From ZC4RG30 sp041168985 (GTDB taxonomy: Bacteria; Pseudomonadota; Gammaproteobacteria; Steroidobacterales; Steroidobacteraceae), in NCBI GenBank assembly GCA_041168985.1, contig JBEEKA010000252.1, positions 1 through 19,585 of the forward strand: a DNA stretch of 19,585 nt, given 5' to 3'. The notes below the pieces were generated by a model, which ran no database searches, had not been told where the DNA came from, and saw only the letters and a program-made list of their open reading frames with translations. Both the position numbers and the translations under genes were made by a program. Of the stretch, positions 7,365 through 14,732 are shown piece after piece (the stretch's first letter is position 1; every line of letters starts with the position of its first letter).

Positions 7365-8342
7365 ATGTCCGGCGTGTCAATGCGACAGATGCTGGAAGCG
7401 GGCGTCCATTTCGGACACCAGACCCGCTTCTGGAACCCCAAGATGGCCCAGTACATCTTCGGTGAGCGCAACAAGATCCATATCATCAACCTCGAGAAGA
7501 CGCAGCCGATGTACGCGGAGGCCGCTGCCTTCGCGCGCGCCATCGCCGCCGATGGCGGCACCGTCCTTTTCGTGGGAACCAAGCGCTCGGCGCGTGACGC
7601 CGTGCAGCTCGAAGCCCAGCGCTGCGGCATGCCCTACGTCAACCAGCGCTGGCCGGGCGGCATGCTCACCAACTTCAAGACGATCCGTCAGTCGATCAAG
7701 CGCCTGATGGACCTCACCGAGCTGAACAACTCGGGCGCGCTCGACAAGCGCAGCAAGAAGGAAGCCCTCCAGCTGCGCCGCGAAATGGCGAAGCTCGAGA
7801 AGAGCCTCGGCGGCATCAAGGACATGGGCTCGCTGCCCGACGTCCTTTTCGTCATCGACGTCGGCCACGAAGGTATTGCGCTGCAGGAAGCCAAGAAGCT
7901 CGGCATCCCGGTCATCGCCGTCGTCGACACGAACTGCTCGCCGCTGAACGTGGACTACGTGATCCCGGGCAACGATGACGCCATGCGCGCCATCAACCTC
8001 TACGCCGCCGGCATGGCCGATGCGGTGCTCGAAGGCAAGTCGCAGGCCCCGGTCGTCGCCGTGGGCGAAGACGAATTCGTGGAACTCGACGAACAGGGCA
8101 ACCCGCGCCGTCGCGCCGGTGGCCGTGCTCCTGCCCGCGCCGGTGGCCGTCCGGCCGCTCCGGGCCGCCGTCGTGCGCCCCGCGCCGATACGGGCGAAGT
8201 CCAGGCTGCCGGTGAAGTGACCGAGGCGGACCTCGACGAGCCGGGTTCGGACGTCAAGGCCCCTGCCGCTCCGAAGGACGCTGCTCCGGCGCGTCGTCGT
8301 CCGGCCGCCGGTGCGGGCGCCCCCCGCCGCGGAGGTCGCTAA
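7365..8342 (+). CDS. rpsB: 30S ribosomal protein S2 with a long basic C-terminal tail
   Basis: S2 is a primary component of the small subunit, on its solvent side near the S1 site. The core, residues 1 to about 240, is unmistakable: MRQMLEAGVHFGHQTRFWNPKM, the coiled-coil hairpin around 105-150, and LPDVLFVIDVGHE followed by IPVIAVVDTNCSP. The protein is 325 residues against 241 in E. coli. The excess is a tail from about residue 246, rich in Arg, Ala, Gly and Pro, with a short acidic patch (about 284-296) between two basic stretches. The frame is open upstream, but the ATG at 7365 is set by GAGGAG six bases before it and by family alignment. Its TAA overlaps the tsf ATG by one base. Confidence 0.98.
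   Translation: MSGVSMRQMLEAGVHFGHQTRFWNPKMAQYIFGERNKIHIINLEKTQPMYAEAAAFARAIAADGGTVLFVGTKRSARDAVQLEAQRCGMPYVNQRWPGGMLTNFKTIRQSIKRLMDLTELNNSGALDKRSKKEALQLRREMAKLEKSLGGIKDMGSLPDVLFVIDVGHEGIALQEAKKLGIPVIAVVDTNCSPLNVDYVIPGNDDAMRAINLYAAGMADAVLEGKSQAPVVAVGEDEFVELDEQGNPRRRAGGRAPARAGGRPAAPGRRRAPRADTGEVQAAGEVTEADLDEPGSDVKAPAAPKDAAPARRRPAAGAGAPRRGGR
8112..8150 (+). repeat. Imperfect 24-bp tandem repeat in the S2 tail
   Basis: The 15-base unit CGCGCCGGTGGCCGT occurs at 8112-8126 and again at 8136-8150, a period of 24 bases or eight codons. In protein it reads RAGGRAPA then RAGGRPAA. It lies wholly within the C-terminal extension of S2 and suggests that the tail grew partly by in-frame duplication. Confidence 0.75.
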
Positions 8343-9238
8343 TGGCCGTCACCGCACAGGCCGTGGGCCAGCTGCGCGAGCGCACTGGCGCCGGCATGAT
8401 GGAATGCAAGCGCGCGCTGGTCGAAACCAACGGCGACCTGGATGCCGCGGCCGAACTCATGCGCAAGCAGGGTATCGCCAAGGCTGACAAGAAGGCCTCG
8501 CGCGTTGCCGCGGAAGGCGTCATCGCCAGCGCCCAGTCGGCCGACGGCAAGTCGGGCGTCCTGGTCGAGATCAACTGCGAGACCGATTTCGTGGCCCGTG
8601 GCGACGACTTCAGCGGTTTCGCGGCTGCCGTCGCCAAGCTCGTCCTCGATACGAACCCGGCCGATGTCGATGCGGTCCTCGCCGCGACGCTGCCGTCCGG
8701 CGAGTCCGTCGACGTGACGCGCCGCGCCCTGATCGCCAAGATCGGCGAGAACATCAGCGTGCGTCGTTTCGTCCGCGTGGAGTCCTCGGGCCTGCTGGGC
8801 GCGTACCTGCACGGTACGCGCATCGGCACCCTGGTCGCCGTCGAAGGCGGCGATGCAGCCCTGGCGAAGGACCTCGCGATGCATGTCGCGGCGAGCAACC
8901 CGGCCTTCCTTGCGGCCGCCGACGTTCCGGAAGAGGCGAAGGCCAAGGAACGCGCGATCCGCATCGACATCATGAAGAACGACGAGAAGAACAAGTCCAA
9001 GCCGGAAAACATTCTCGCGAAGATCGTCGAAGGCGGCATGAACAAGTGGCTCGGCGAGATCACGCTGATGGGCCAGCCGTTCGTGAAGGACCCGGACCAG
9101 TCGGTCGAGAAGCTGCTGGCGGCCAACAAGGCCACCGTGACGCGCTACGAGCGTCTCGAGGTCGGCGCCGGCATCGAAAAGAAGCAGGATGACTTCGTCG
9201 CGGAGGTCATGGCCCAAGCCAAGGGCAGCGGTCACTGA
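8342..9238 (+). CDS. tsf: Translation elongation factor Ts
   Basis: EF-Ts recycles EF-Tu by releasing GDP. The 298-residue protein (E. coli 283) starts with a UBA-like N-terminal domain ending around residue 55 (VGQLRERTGAGMMECKRAL, a hallmark). It carries the conserved nucleotide-exchange motif TDFVAR at 81-86 within CETDFVARGDDF. Two core subdomains follow, with the second EF-Ts signature-like region near residues 178-182 (DLAMHVAA), and the C-terminal module closes the protein. The ATG overlaps the rpsB stop as TAATG, and a strong ribosome site, GGAGGT at 8331-8336, sits inside the last rpsB codons, so the pair should be translated together. An intrinsic terminator follows 19 bases after the stop. 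Confidence 0.98.
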   Translation: MAVTAQAVGQLRERTGAGMMECKRALVETNGDLDAAAELMRKQGIAKADKKASRVAAEGVIASAQSADGKSGVLVEINCETDFVARGDDFSGFAAAVAKLVLDTNPADVDAVLAATLPSGESVDVTRRALIAKIGENISVRRFVRVESSGLLGAYLHGTRIGTLVAVEGGDAALAKDLAMHVAASNPAFLAAADVPEEAKAKERAIRIDIMKNDEKNKSKPENILAKIVEGGMNKWLGEITLMGQPFVKDPDQSVEKLLAANKATVTRYERLEVGAGIEKKQDDFVAEVMAQAKGSGH

Positions 9239-9257
9239 TCGGCTGAATGACACATCG

Positions 9258-9284
9258 AAACCCCGCTACGGCGGGGTTTTTTTT
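9258..9284 (+). terminator. Intrinsic terminator of rpsB-tsf
   Basis: A 9-bp stem (9258-9266 with 9271-9279: three A-T pairs at the base and six G-C pairs above) closes on the tetraloop TACG with a C-G closing pair, the very stable UNCG class in RNA. Eight T (9277-9284) follow, the first three also in the stem. This is a canonical Rho-independent terminator. It ends 15 bases before the pyrH start. Confidence 0.93.
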
Positions 9285-9295
9285 GGGAGACTCCC
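9285..9295 (+). promoter_or_regulatory. pyrH ribosome site within a tiny inverted repeat
   Basis: GGGAGA at 9285-9290 is the ribosome binding site for pyrH, nine bases before its ATG. It forms one arm of GGGA-GAC-TCCC, a 4-bp stem with a 3-base loop that could weakly mask it. The small stem is marginal and may have no effect. Confidence 0.35.
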
Positions 9296-9299
9296 GTCT

Positions 9300-10019
9300 A
9301 TGAGCACAATCCGGTACAAGCGCGTCCTCGTCAAACTGTCCGGTGAGGCATTGCTCGGCGAAGCCGAATATGGCATCGATCCGGACATGCTGCGTCGGGT
9401 CGCGACCGAACTGCAGGAAATCCAGGCGATGGGTACCCAGGTGGCGGTGGTCATCGGCGGCGGCAACATCTTCCGCGGTGCGGGCCTGGCCCGGGCCGGC
9501 ATGGACCGGGTCACCGGCGACCACATGGGGATGCTCGCAACGGTCATGAATTCACTGGCCCTGCAGGATGCGATCGAGTCGCTCGGTTCCCAATCGCGCG
9601 TGATGTCGGCGATCCGCATCAACGAGGTTTGCGAGGATTACATCCGCCGTCGTGCGGTGCGTCACCTCGAGAAGGGACGCGTCGTGATCTTCGCGGCGGG
9701 AACGGGCAACCCCTTCTTCACCACGGACACCGCGGCGAGCCTGCGGGCCATCGAGATCGGCGCCGACCTGCTGCTGAAGGGCACGAAGGTCAACGGCGTC
9801 TATTCCGCGGATCCGATGAAGGACCCGAATGCCACGCGGTACGACAAGCTCGGCTTCGACCAGGTGCTCCGCGAACGGCTCGGGGTCATGGATGCCACGG
9901 CGATCGTCATGTGCCGGGACAACCGTCTCCCGCTGCGCGTGTTCAACCTGGGGAATCCCGGCGACCTGCCGCGCGTGGTGCGTGGCGAAGATGTTGGTAC
10001 GCTGGTCTCCTGCGACTAG
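9300..10019 (+). CDS. pyrH: UMP kinase PyrH
   Basis: Phosphorylates UMP to UDP, a required step of pyrimidine nucleotide supply; in bacteria it is a hexameric amino acid kinase family enzyme, allosterically regulated by GTP and UTP. The 239-residue product has the family landmarks: KLSGEAL at 12-18, GGGNIFRG at 53-60, the UMP-binding GTGNPFFTTDTAA at 134-146, and KVNGVYSADPMKDPNA from 163 on the ATP side. The frame continues upstream into tsf, but the ATG of MSTIRYKRVLVKLSG is the family start with GGGAGA nine bases ahead. It is the first gene after the tsf terminator, and no clear promoter fits in the 15 bases between them. frr follows after 24 bases. Confidence 0.98.
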   Translation: MSTIRYKRVLVKLSGEALLGEAEYGIDPDMLRRVATELQEIQAMGTQVAVVIGGGNIFRGAGLARAGMDRVTGDHMGMLATVMNSLALQDAIESLGSQSRVMSAIRINEVCEDYIRRRAVRHLEKGRVVIFAAGTGNPFFTTDTAASLRAIEIGADLLLKGTKVNGVYSADPMKDPNATRYDKLGFDQVLRERLGVMDATAIVMCRDNRLPLRVFNLGNPGDLPRVVRGEDVGTLVSCD

Positions 10020-10043
10020 CTTTTCGGCAAGACGAGGAATCAC

Positions 10044-10601
10044 ATGCTCGACGATTTCAAGAAGGACGCCACGGCCCGCATGCAGAAGTGCGTGCAGAGC
10101 TTCCAGGCCGATCTGCGCAAGCTGCGCACGGGCCGCGCCCATCCCAGCCTGATCGAGAACCTGAAGGTCGAGTTCTACGGCAGCGACACGCCGCTGAACC
10201 AGGTGGCGAACATCGCCATCGAGGACGCGCGCACGATCGTCGTGACGCCCTGGGACAAGACGATGGTCGGTGCCATCGAAAAGGCTGTCTACAAGTCGGA
10301 TCTCGGCCTCACGCCAATGTCAGCGGGCGCCGTGATCCGCGTGCCGCTGCCGCCCCTGACGGAGGAGCGCCGTCGCGACATCCTCAAGGTCGTCAGCCGG
10401 GACGCCGAGGGCGCCAAAGTCGCCGTGCGCAACGTGCGCCGCGACGTGCTGCAGGACGTCAAGGAAGCGCTCAAGGAAAAGCTCATTTCGCAGGACGATG
10501 AGCGCAAGGCGCAGGACGAGATCCAGAAGCTGACGGACAAGTTCGTCGCGGAGATCGACCAGCATGTGGCCGTGAAGGAAAAAGAGATCATGCAGGTCTG
10601 A
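10044..10601 (+). CDS. frr: Ribosome recycling factor
   Basis: RRF acts with EF-G and IF3 to split post-termination ribosomes. The 185-residue length equals that of E. coli. The long three-helix bundle (domain I, about 1-30 and 105-185) is interrupted by the small beta domain II (31-104). Conserved elements are LRTGRAHPSLIE at 27-38, the PWDK turn at 69-72, the PLPPLTEERR segment at 101-110, and R129 and R132 in VAVRNVRRD, the latter known to be functionally important. GAGGAA at 10034-10039 is a good ribosome site. The gene lies 24 bases after pyrH and five before uppS, the usual order. Confidence 0.98.
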   Translation: MLDDFKKDATARMQKCVQSFQADLRKLRTGRAHPSLIENLKVEFYGSDTPLNQVANIAIEDARTIVVTPWDKTMVGAIEKAVYKSDLGLTPMSAGAVIRVPLPPLTEERRRDILKVVSRDAEGAKVAVRNVRRDVLQDVKEALKEKLISQDDERKAQDEIQKLTDKFVAEIDQHVAVKEKEIMQV

Positions 10602-10606
10602 CGCGG

Positions 10607-11329
10607 ATGACTGTTCCGCGTCACGTCGCGATCATCATGGACGGCAACGGCCGGTGGGCGCAGTCCCGCGGTCAGCCTCGCACGGCCGGCCACAAGGCGG
10701 GCGTTAAGCCCGTCCGCGGCAGCATCGAATCCTGCATCCGCGCGGGTGTCGGCGCGCTCACGCTGTTCGCGTTTTCCAGCGAGAACTGGGCACGTCCCGG
10801 CGAGGAGGTCTCCAGCCTGATGGGCCTCTTCGTCGAGGCGCTCGATGCCGAGGTCGACGAGCTGCATGCCAATGGCGTGCGGCTGCGGTTCATCGGTGAC
10901 AGGAGCGCGCTGTCCCTGCGCCTGCAGACGCGCATCGCCGCGGTCGAAGCGCGCACGGCCGCCAATGCCGGCCTGCAGCTGCAGGTCGCCGTGAGTTATG
11001 GCGGCCGCTGGGACATCGTCCAGGCCGCGAGGCAGCTGGCCGCGCGCTGCGCCAGCGGGGCGATGCGGGCCTCGGATATCGACGAGGACGCGCTGTCCTC
11101 CGCGCTGTCCCTCGCGGGCATTCCGGACCCCGATCTCTTCATCCGCACGGGCGGGGAAAAGCGCATCAGCAATTTCCTGCTCTGGAACCTCGCCTATACG
11201 GAGCTGTATTTCACGGACGTGCTGTGGCCGGACTTCGGTACTGAGGCGTTCTCCGCGGCACTCGAATACTTCGCGTCGCGCAATCGCCGTTTCGGACAAA
11301 CGGCTGAACAACGGCAGGGTTCGACTTGA
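10607..11329 (+). CDS. uppS: Undecaprenyl diphosphate synthase (cis-prenyltransferase)
   Basis: Condenses farnesyl diphosphate with eight isopentenyl diphosphates to give the C55 lipid carrier used for peptidoglycan and O-antigen. The 240-residue protein carries the diagnostic MDGNGRWA with catalytic D12, the conserved AFSSENWARP at 55-64, and the C-terminal substrate site DLFIRTGGEKRISNFLLWNLAY with R180, leading to YFTDVLWPDF. The start is five bases after the frr stop; AGGT at 10594-10597, inside the last frr codons, serves as ribosome site. Its TGA stop overlaps the TTG start of cdsA. The isoprenoid enzyme dxr two genes downstream provides the precursor pathway. Confidence 0.97.
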   Translation: MTVPRHVAIIMDGNGRWAQSRGQPRTAGHKAGVKPVRGSIESCIRAGVGALTLFAFSSENWARPGEEVSSLMGLFVEALDAEVDELHANGVRLRFIGDRSALSLRLQTRIAAVEARTAANAGLQLQVAVSYGGRWDIVQAARQLAARCASGAMRASDIDEDALSSALSLAGIPDPDLFIRTGGEKRISNFLLWNLAYTELYFTDVLWPDFGTEAFSAALEYFASRNRRFGQTAEQRQGST

Positions 11330-12129
11330 GCGGGTCGACCGGAGTTCGGGTCGGCAGCGCAGTGGTGCTGGGCGCGGCGCTGATCGGCGTGCTGTTCTTC
11401 GCGCCGCAGTCCTGGACCGTTGCGCTCATCGTCGCCGTGTTGCTGGGCGGGGCCTGGGAATGGAGCGGCTTCCTCCGGGTGCGCTCGCCGCTGACGCGGG
11501 TGATGTACGTGCTGCTGACCGGCCTGTGGTTCGTCGCGGCGTCCGCGCTGGCGTTCCGGTTCGAAAAGCTCGACCTGCTGCTGGGCCTGTCCGGACTGTG
11601 GTGGCTCTGGGCATTGGGCTGGATCGTCCGTGGCCCGGCTTCGAGCGGCCGCTGGTCGGCGGCGGTCTCGGGGTGGCTGGTCCTGGTGCCAGCCTGCGTG
11701 GCACTGCTGTGGATCTGGGTCGATCCGTCCTATGGCCTGAACTGGATCCTATACGTGCTCTTCCTGGTCTGGGCGGCAGATACCGGCGCTTATTTCGCGG
11801 GCCGTGCCCTGGGTCGCCGCAAGCTCGCCCCGCGCGTGTCGCCCGGCAAGACCTGGGAGGGCGCCGCCGGCGGGTTGCTGCTGGTGGCTGTTCTGTCCCT
11901 GCTGGCTGCACCCGTCCTCGGTGCGCAGCGCCCGGTGCTGCTCGGCGTGTCGATCGTCGTCGGCGTGTTTTCGATCGTGGGCGACCTCACGGAGAGTCTT
12001 TTCAAGCGACACGCCGGCCTCAAGGACAGTGGTCGGCTGATTCCCGGCCACGGCGGGCTGCTCGACCGCGTGGACAGCATCATGGCCGCTGCACCGCTGC
12101 TCCTGCTTGCGACGCGGTGCCTGCCATGA
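11326..12129 (+). CDS. cdsA: Phosphatidate cytidylyltransferase CdsA (TTG start)
   Basis: Makes CDP-diacylglycerol from phosphatidate and CTP in the inner membrane, the branch point for all phospholipids. The 267-residue protein (E. coli 285) is mostly hydrophobic, with about seven or eight membrane segments. The family signature is complete at 224-250: SLFKRHAGLKDSG then IPGHGGLLDRVDS. The upstream VWAADTGAYFAGR and SPGKTWEG at 172-179 are also conserved. Translation must begin at the TTG at 11326, overlapping the uppS stop as TTGA; AGGG at 11316-11319 lies six bases before it, and no ATG is nearby in frame before residue 60. The TGA stop overlaps the dxr ATG, so expression is probably coupled on both sides. 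Confidence 0.95.
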   Translation: MSGSTGVRVGSAVVLGAALIGVLFFAPQSWTVALIVAVLLGGAWEWSGFLRVRSPLTRVMYVLLTGLWFVAASALAFRFEKLDLLLGLSGLWWLWALGWIVRGPASSGRWSAAVSGWLVLVPACVALLWIWVDPSYGLNWILYVLFLVWAADTGAYFAGRALGRRKLAPRVSPGKTWEGAAGGLLLVAVLSLLAAPVLGAQRPVLLGVSIVVGVFSIVGDLTESLFKRHAGLKDSGRLIPGHGGLLDRVDSIMAAAPLLLLATRCLP

Positions 12130-13328
12130 CCACGGGCGTCGCCGTGCTGGGCGCGACGGGAAGCATCGGTGACAGCACGCTGGACGTGCTGGCCCGGCAT
12201 CCCGGGGAGTTCCGGGTCGTTGCACTGGCTGCGGGCCGGAACGTGGCCAAGATGCGGGAACATTGCCTGCGCTTCCGTCCGGCCTACGCAGCACTCGCCG
12301 ATCGTGGCGCCGCTGCCCGGCTTCGTGCCGAGCTGGCCGGAGAGCACCTGTCCACGCAGGTCCTCGACGGACCGGAGGCGCTGGAGACGCTGGCGACTCT
12401 TCCCGAAGTCGATGCGGTCATGGCAGCTGTCGTGGGCGCGGCGGGGCTTCCTTCCACGCTGGCGGCAGCGAAGGCCGGCAAGCGACTGCTGCTGGCGAAC
12501 AAGGAATCGCTCGTCATGGCGGCGCCGCTCGTCATGGAGGCGCTGCGTCTGGGCGGCGCTACGCTGATTCCGATCGACAGCGAACACAACGCGATTTTCC
12601 AGTGCCTGCCGCCCGGAACGGCCATCGGTACGGCGCCCAAGGGCGTGCGCCGCCTGCTGCTCACGGCATCAGGCGGTCCGTTCCGGGACTTCAAGGGTGA
12701 TCTCGCCGGGGTCACGCCCGAGCAGGCCTGCGCCCATCCGAACTGGGTCATGGGACGCAAGATTTCGGTGGATTCCGCGACGTTGATGAACAAAGGCCTC
12801 GAATTGATCGAAGCCTGCGCCCTGTTCGGGCTGCCGCCGGACCGGATCGAGATCCTCGTGCATCCCCAGAGCATCGTTCATTCGATGGTCGAGTACGTCG
12901 ATGGGTCGGTACTGGCCCAGATGGGCTCGCCGGACATGCGTACACCCATCGCCCAGGCACTGGCCTGGCCGCGTCGGATCGAGGCCGGTGTACAATCCTT
13001 GGACTTCGTCCGGCTCGGGGGGCTGGATTTCCGGCCTCCGGATCTGGTGCGGTTTCCCTGTCTTGCCCTCGCGATTGCGGCTGCGCGGGCGGGGGGGACG
13101 GCACCAGCGGCGCTGAACGCGGCAAATGAAGTCGCCGTGCAGGCCTTCCTCGACAGGCGGTTGAACTTTCTGGACATAGCGGCAGTCATTGAAACAGTCA
13201 TGAACAGGGTTGATGCCGGCAGCGCGACGGATCTCGCCACGGTGATGGGTGCGGACGCGCTCGGCCGCGAGGAAGCCGTGCGCGCGGTGGTCCGCTGTGC
13301 GGCCCGCCGGGCACCGGGTGCCGCATGA
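12126..13328 (+). CDS. dxr: 1-deoxy-D-xylulose 5-phosphate reductoisomerase
   Basis: Converts DXP to 2-C-methyl-D-erythritol 4-phosphate with NADPH, the first committed step of the MEP isoprenoid pathway. The 400-residue protein (E. coli 398) has the N-terminal NADPH site GATGSIGDSTLD at 9-20, the strand-linker ANKESLVMA at 124-132, metal ligands D151 and E153 in PIDSEHNAIFQ and E226 in MNKGLE, and the active-site flap HPNWVMGRKIS at 204-214. The ATG overlaps the cdsA stop (ATGA), and the frame's extension further upstream is simply a GC-rich open frame through cdsA and uppS. The stop in turn overlaps the rseP ATG. No strong ribosome site is visible, in keeping with coupled translation. Confidence 0.97.
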   Translation: MTTGVAVLGATGSIGDSTLDVLARHPGEFRVVALAAGRNVAKMREHCLRFRPAYAALADRGAAARLRAELAGEHLSTQVLDGPEALETLATLPEVDAVMAAVVGAAGLPSTLAAAKAGKRLLLANKESLVMAAPLVMEALRLGGATLIPIDSEHNAIFQCLPPGTAIGTAPKGVRRLLLTASGGPFRDFKGDLAGVTPEQACAHPNWVMGRKISVDSATLMNKGLELIEACALFGLPPDRIEILVHPQSIVHSMVEYVDGSVLAQMGSPDMRTPIAQALAWPRRIEAGVQSLDFVRLGGLDFRPPDLVRFPCLALAIAAARAGGTAPAALNAANEVAVQAFLDRRLNFLDIAAVIETVMNRVDAGSATDLATVMGADALGREEAVRAVVRCAARRAPGAA

Positions 13329-14704
13329 ACCTGTCCTGGCAACACGCGCTGGCTTTCCTCGTCGCCATCGGCGTCCTGGTCACTGTGCACGAGTACGGGC
13401 ACTACTGGGTCGCCCGCCGGCTCGGTTTCAAGGTCCTGCGTTTCTCCATCGGTTTCGGCAAACCCCTGCTGCGCTGGTTCGGTCGTGACGCGGATCGGAC
13501 CGAGTACGTCATCGCCGCCATCCCGCTGGGGGGCTACGTCCGCATGCTCGACGAGCGCGAGGCCGCCGTAGACCCGGCCGAACTCGACCGGGCCTTCACG
13601 CGTCGGCCGCACTGGCAGAGGATCCTCGTGCTCCTGGCCGGTCCGGCGGCGAATATCGTTTTCGCGATCCTGCTGCTGGCGGCGATGACCTGGGCGAACG
13701 GCATCACCGAAGTCCGGCCGGTGATCGGCGATGTCATCGCCGAGTCCACGGCGGCGCGCGCGGGACTGCAGTCGGGCGACACCGTGACCGCGCTGGATGG
13801 CCGCCCGGTTGCCGGTCAACGCGACGTCACCTTGGGTCTCATCGATGCGATGACCGATACCGGTCGTGTCGCGCTGACCGTGAAGGGCGCCGATGGCGCG
13901 TCGCGCGGCGTGTTGTTCGATCTGGCCGATCCGCAGGAGCGTCGCCGCCTGTCGGAACCCGACGCGCTGTTCAAGGGGCTCGGTTTCGGGTTCTGGCAGC
14001 CGCCCCTGCCGGCCGTGCTGGGCGCGGTCGAGGCCGATGGGCCCGCCGCCCGTGCCGGCTTGAAGCCGGGCGACGAGATACTTGCGGTGAATGGCGAGCC
14101 CGTCGAGGGTTTCCTGGCGCTGCGGGAACGCGTCGAATCCCATGCGGGCGACGAGGTCGTGCTGGCCATTCGCCGCAATGGCGTCGAATCCAGCCTCCGC
14201 GTGACTGTCGCCCGCGAAGAAGTCGCCGGACTGACAGTGGGGCGGATCCGCGTCGCGCCGGTCGGCCACGTGAAATATCCGGATGGAATGCTCCTGCACC
14301 TGACGCCGGGACCGCTGCAATCGCTCGGCCGCGGTGCTTCCGATGCCTGGGACATGACGGCGCTGCAGGCCCGCATGTTCTGGCGGATGATTTTCGGACA
14401 GGTCTCCATCAAGAACCTCAGCGGTCCGCTGACGATCGCGGAATACGCGGGAGAATCGGCGGTCGCGGGCCCGTCCGCGTTCCTCGGGTTCCTCGTGCTC
14501 ATCAGCCTGAGCCTCGGTTTCCTGAACCTGTTGCCGATCCCCGTGCTCGACGGCGGGCAGGTCGTCTGGCAGCTGGTGGAATGGATCCGCGGCGGTCCGC
14601 TGCCGGAAAAGATCCAGGTCTTCGGGCAGCAGGCGGGAATCGCGCTGCTTGTGCTTCTCATGGGCGTCGCGCTGTTCAACGACATCGCGCGGCAGTTTGG
14701 CTGA
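13325..14704 (+). CDS. rseP: Site-2 intramembrane zinc protease RseP
   Basis: In the sigma-E envelope stress response RseP cuts the anti-sigma factor RseA within the inner membrane after DegS cleavage; it also clears signal-peptide remnants. The 459-residue protein shows the zinc motif HEYGH at 22-26 in the first membrane segment, the LAGPAANIVFAI second segment near 102-113, two tandem PDZ domains (about 130-200 and 210-300; each has an ARAGL or AARAGLKPGD peptide-binding loop), and the third zinc ligand D409 in LLPIPVLDGG near the end. The E. coli protein is 450 residues. It starts within the dxr stop codon (ATGA) and lies 28 bases before bamA, the usual neighbour. Confidence 0.97.
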   Translation: MNLSWQHALAFLVAIGVLVTVHEYGHYWVARRLGFKVLRFSIGFGKPLLRWFGRDADRTEYVIAAIPLGGYVRMLDEREAAVDPAELDRAFTRRPHWQRILVLLAGPAANIVFAILLLAAMTWANGITEVRPVIGDVIAESTAARAGLQSGDTVTALDGRPVAGQRDVTLGLIDAMTDTGRVALTVKGADGASRGVLFDLADPQERRRLSEPDALFKGLGFGFWQPPLPAVLGAVEADGPAARAGLKPGDEILAVNGEPVEGFLALRERVESHAGDEVVLAIRRNGVESSLRVTVAREEVAGLTVGRIRVAPVGHVKYPDGMLLHLTPGPLQSLGRGASDAWDMTALQARMFWRMIFGQVSIKNLSGPLTIAEYAGESAVAGPSAFLGFLVLISLSLGFLNLLPIPVLDGGQVVWQLVEWIRGGPLPEKIQVFGQQAGIALLVLLMGVALFNDIARQFG

Positions 14705-14732
14705 CGCCCCCATCATTCCAGGCGGTCATGTA

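Noticed and set aside
12991..12996. TACAAT inside dxr as an internal -10 for rseP-bamA
   Set aside because: No TTG-like -35 occurs at 15-19 bases upstream and the extended -10 spacing is wrong.
14636..14660. Possible sigma-E promoter before bamA (GGAAT and TCTCA)
   Set aside because: The spacer is about 13 bases, too short, and both motifs are imperfect. I saw no convincing sigma-E promoter near bamA, skp or lpxD.
12878..14716. A 612-codon open frame on the minus strand opposite dxr and rseP
   Set aside because: It is an antisense shadow of two certain genes in GC-rich DNA. Its translation is low-complexity, rich in Arg, Gln, Asp and His, with no recognisable domain and no ribosome site.
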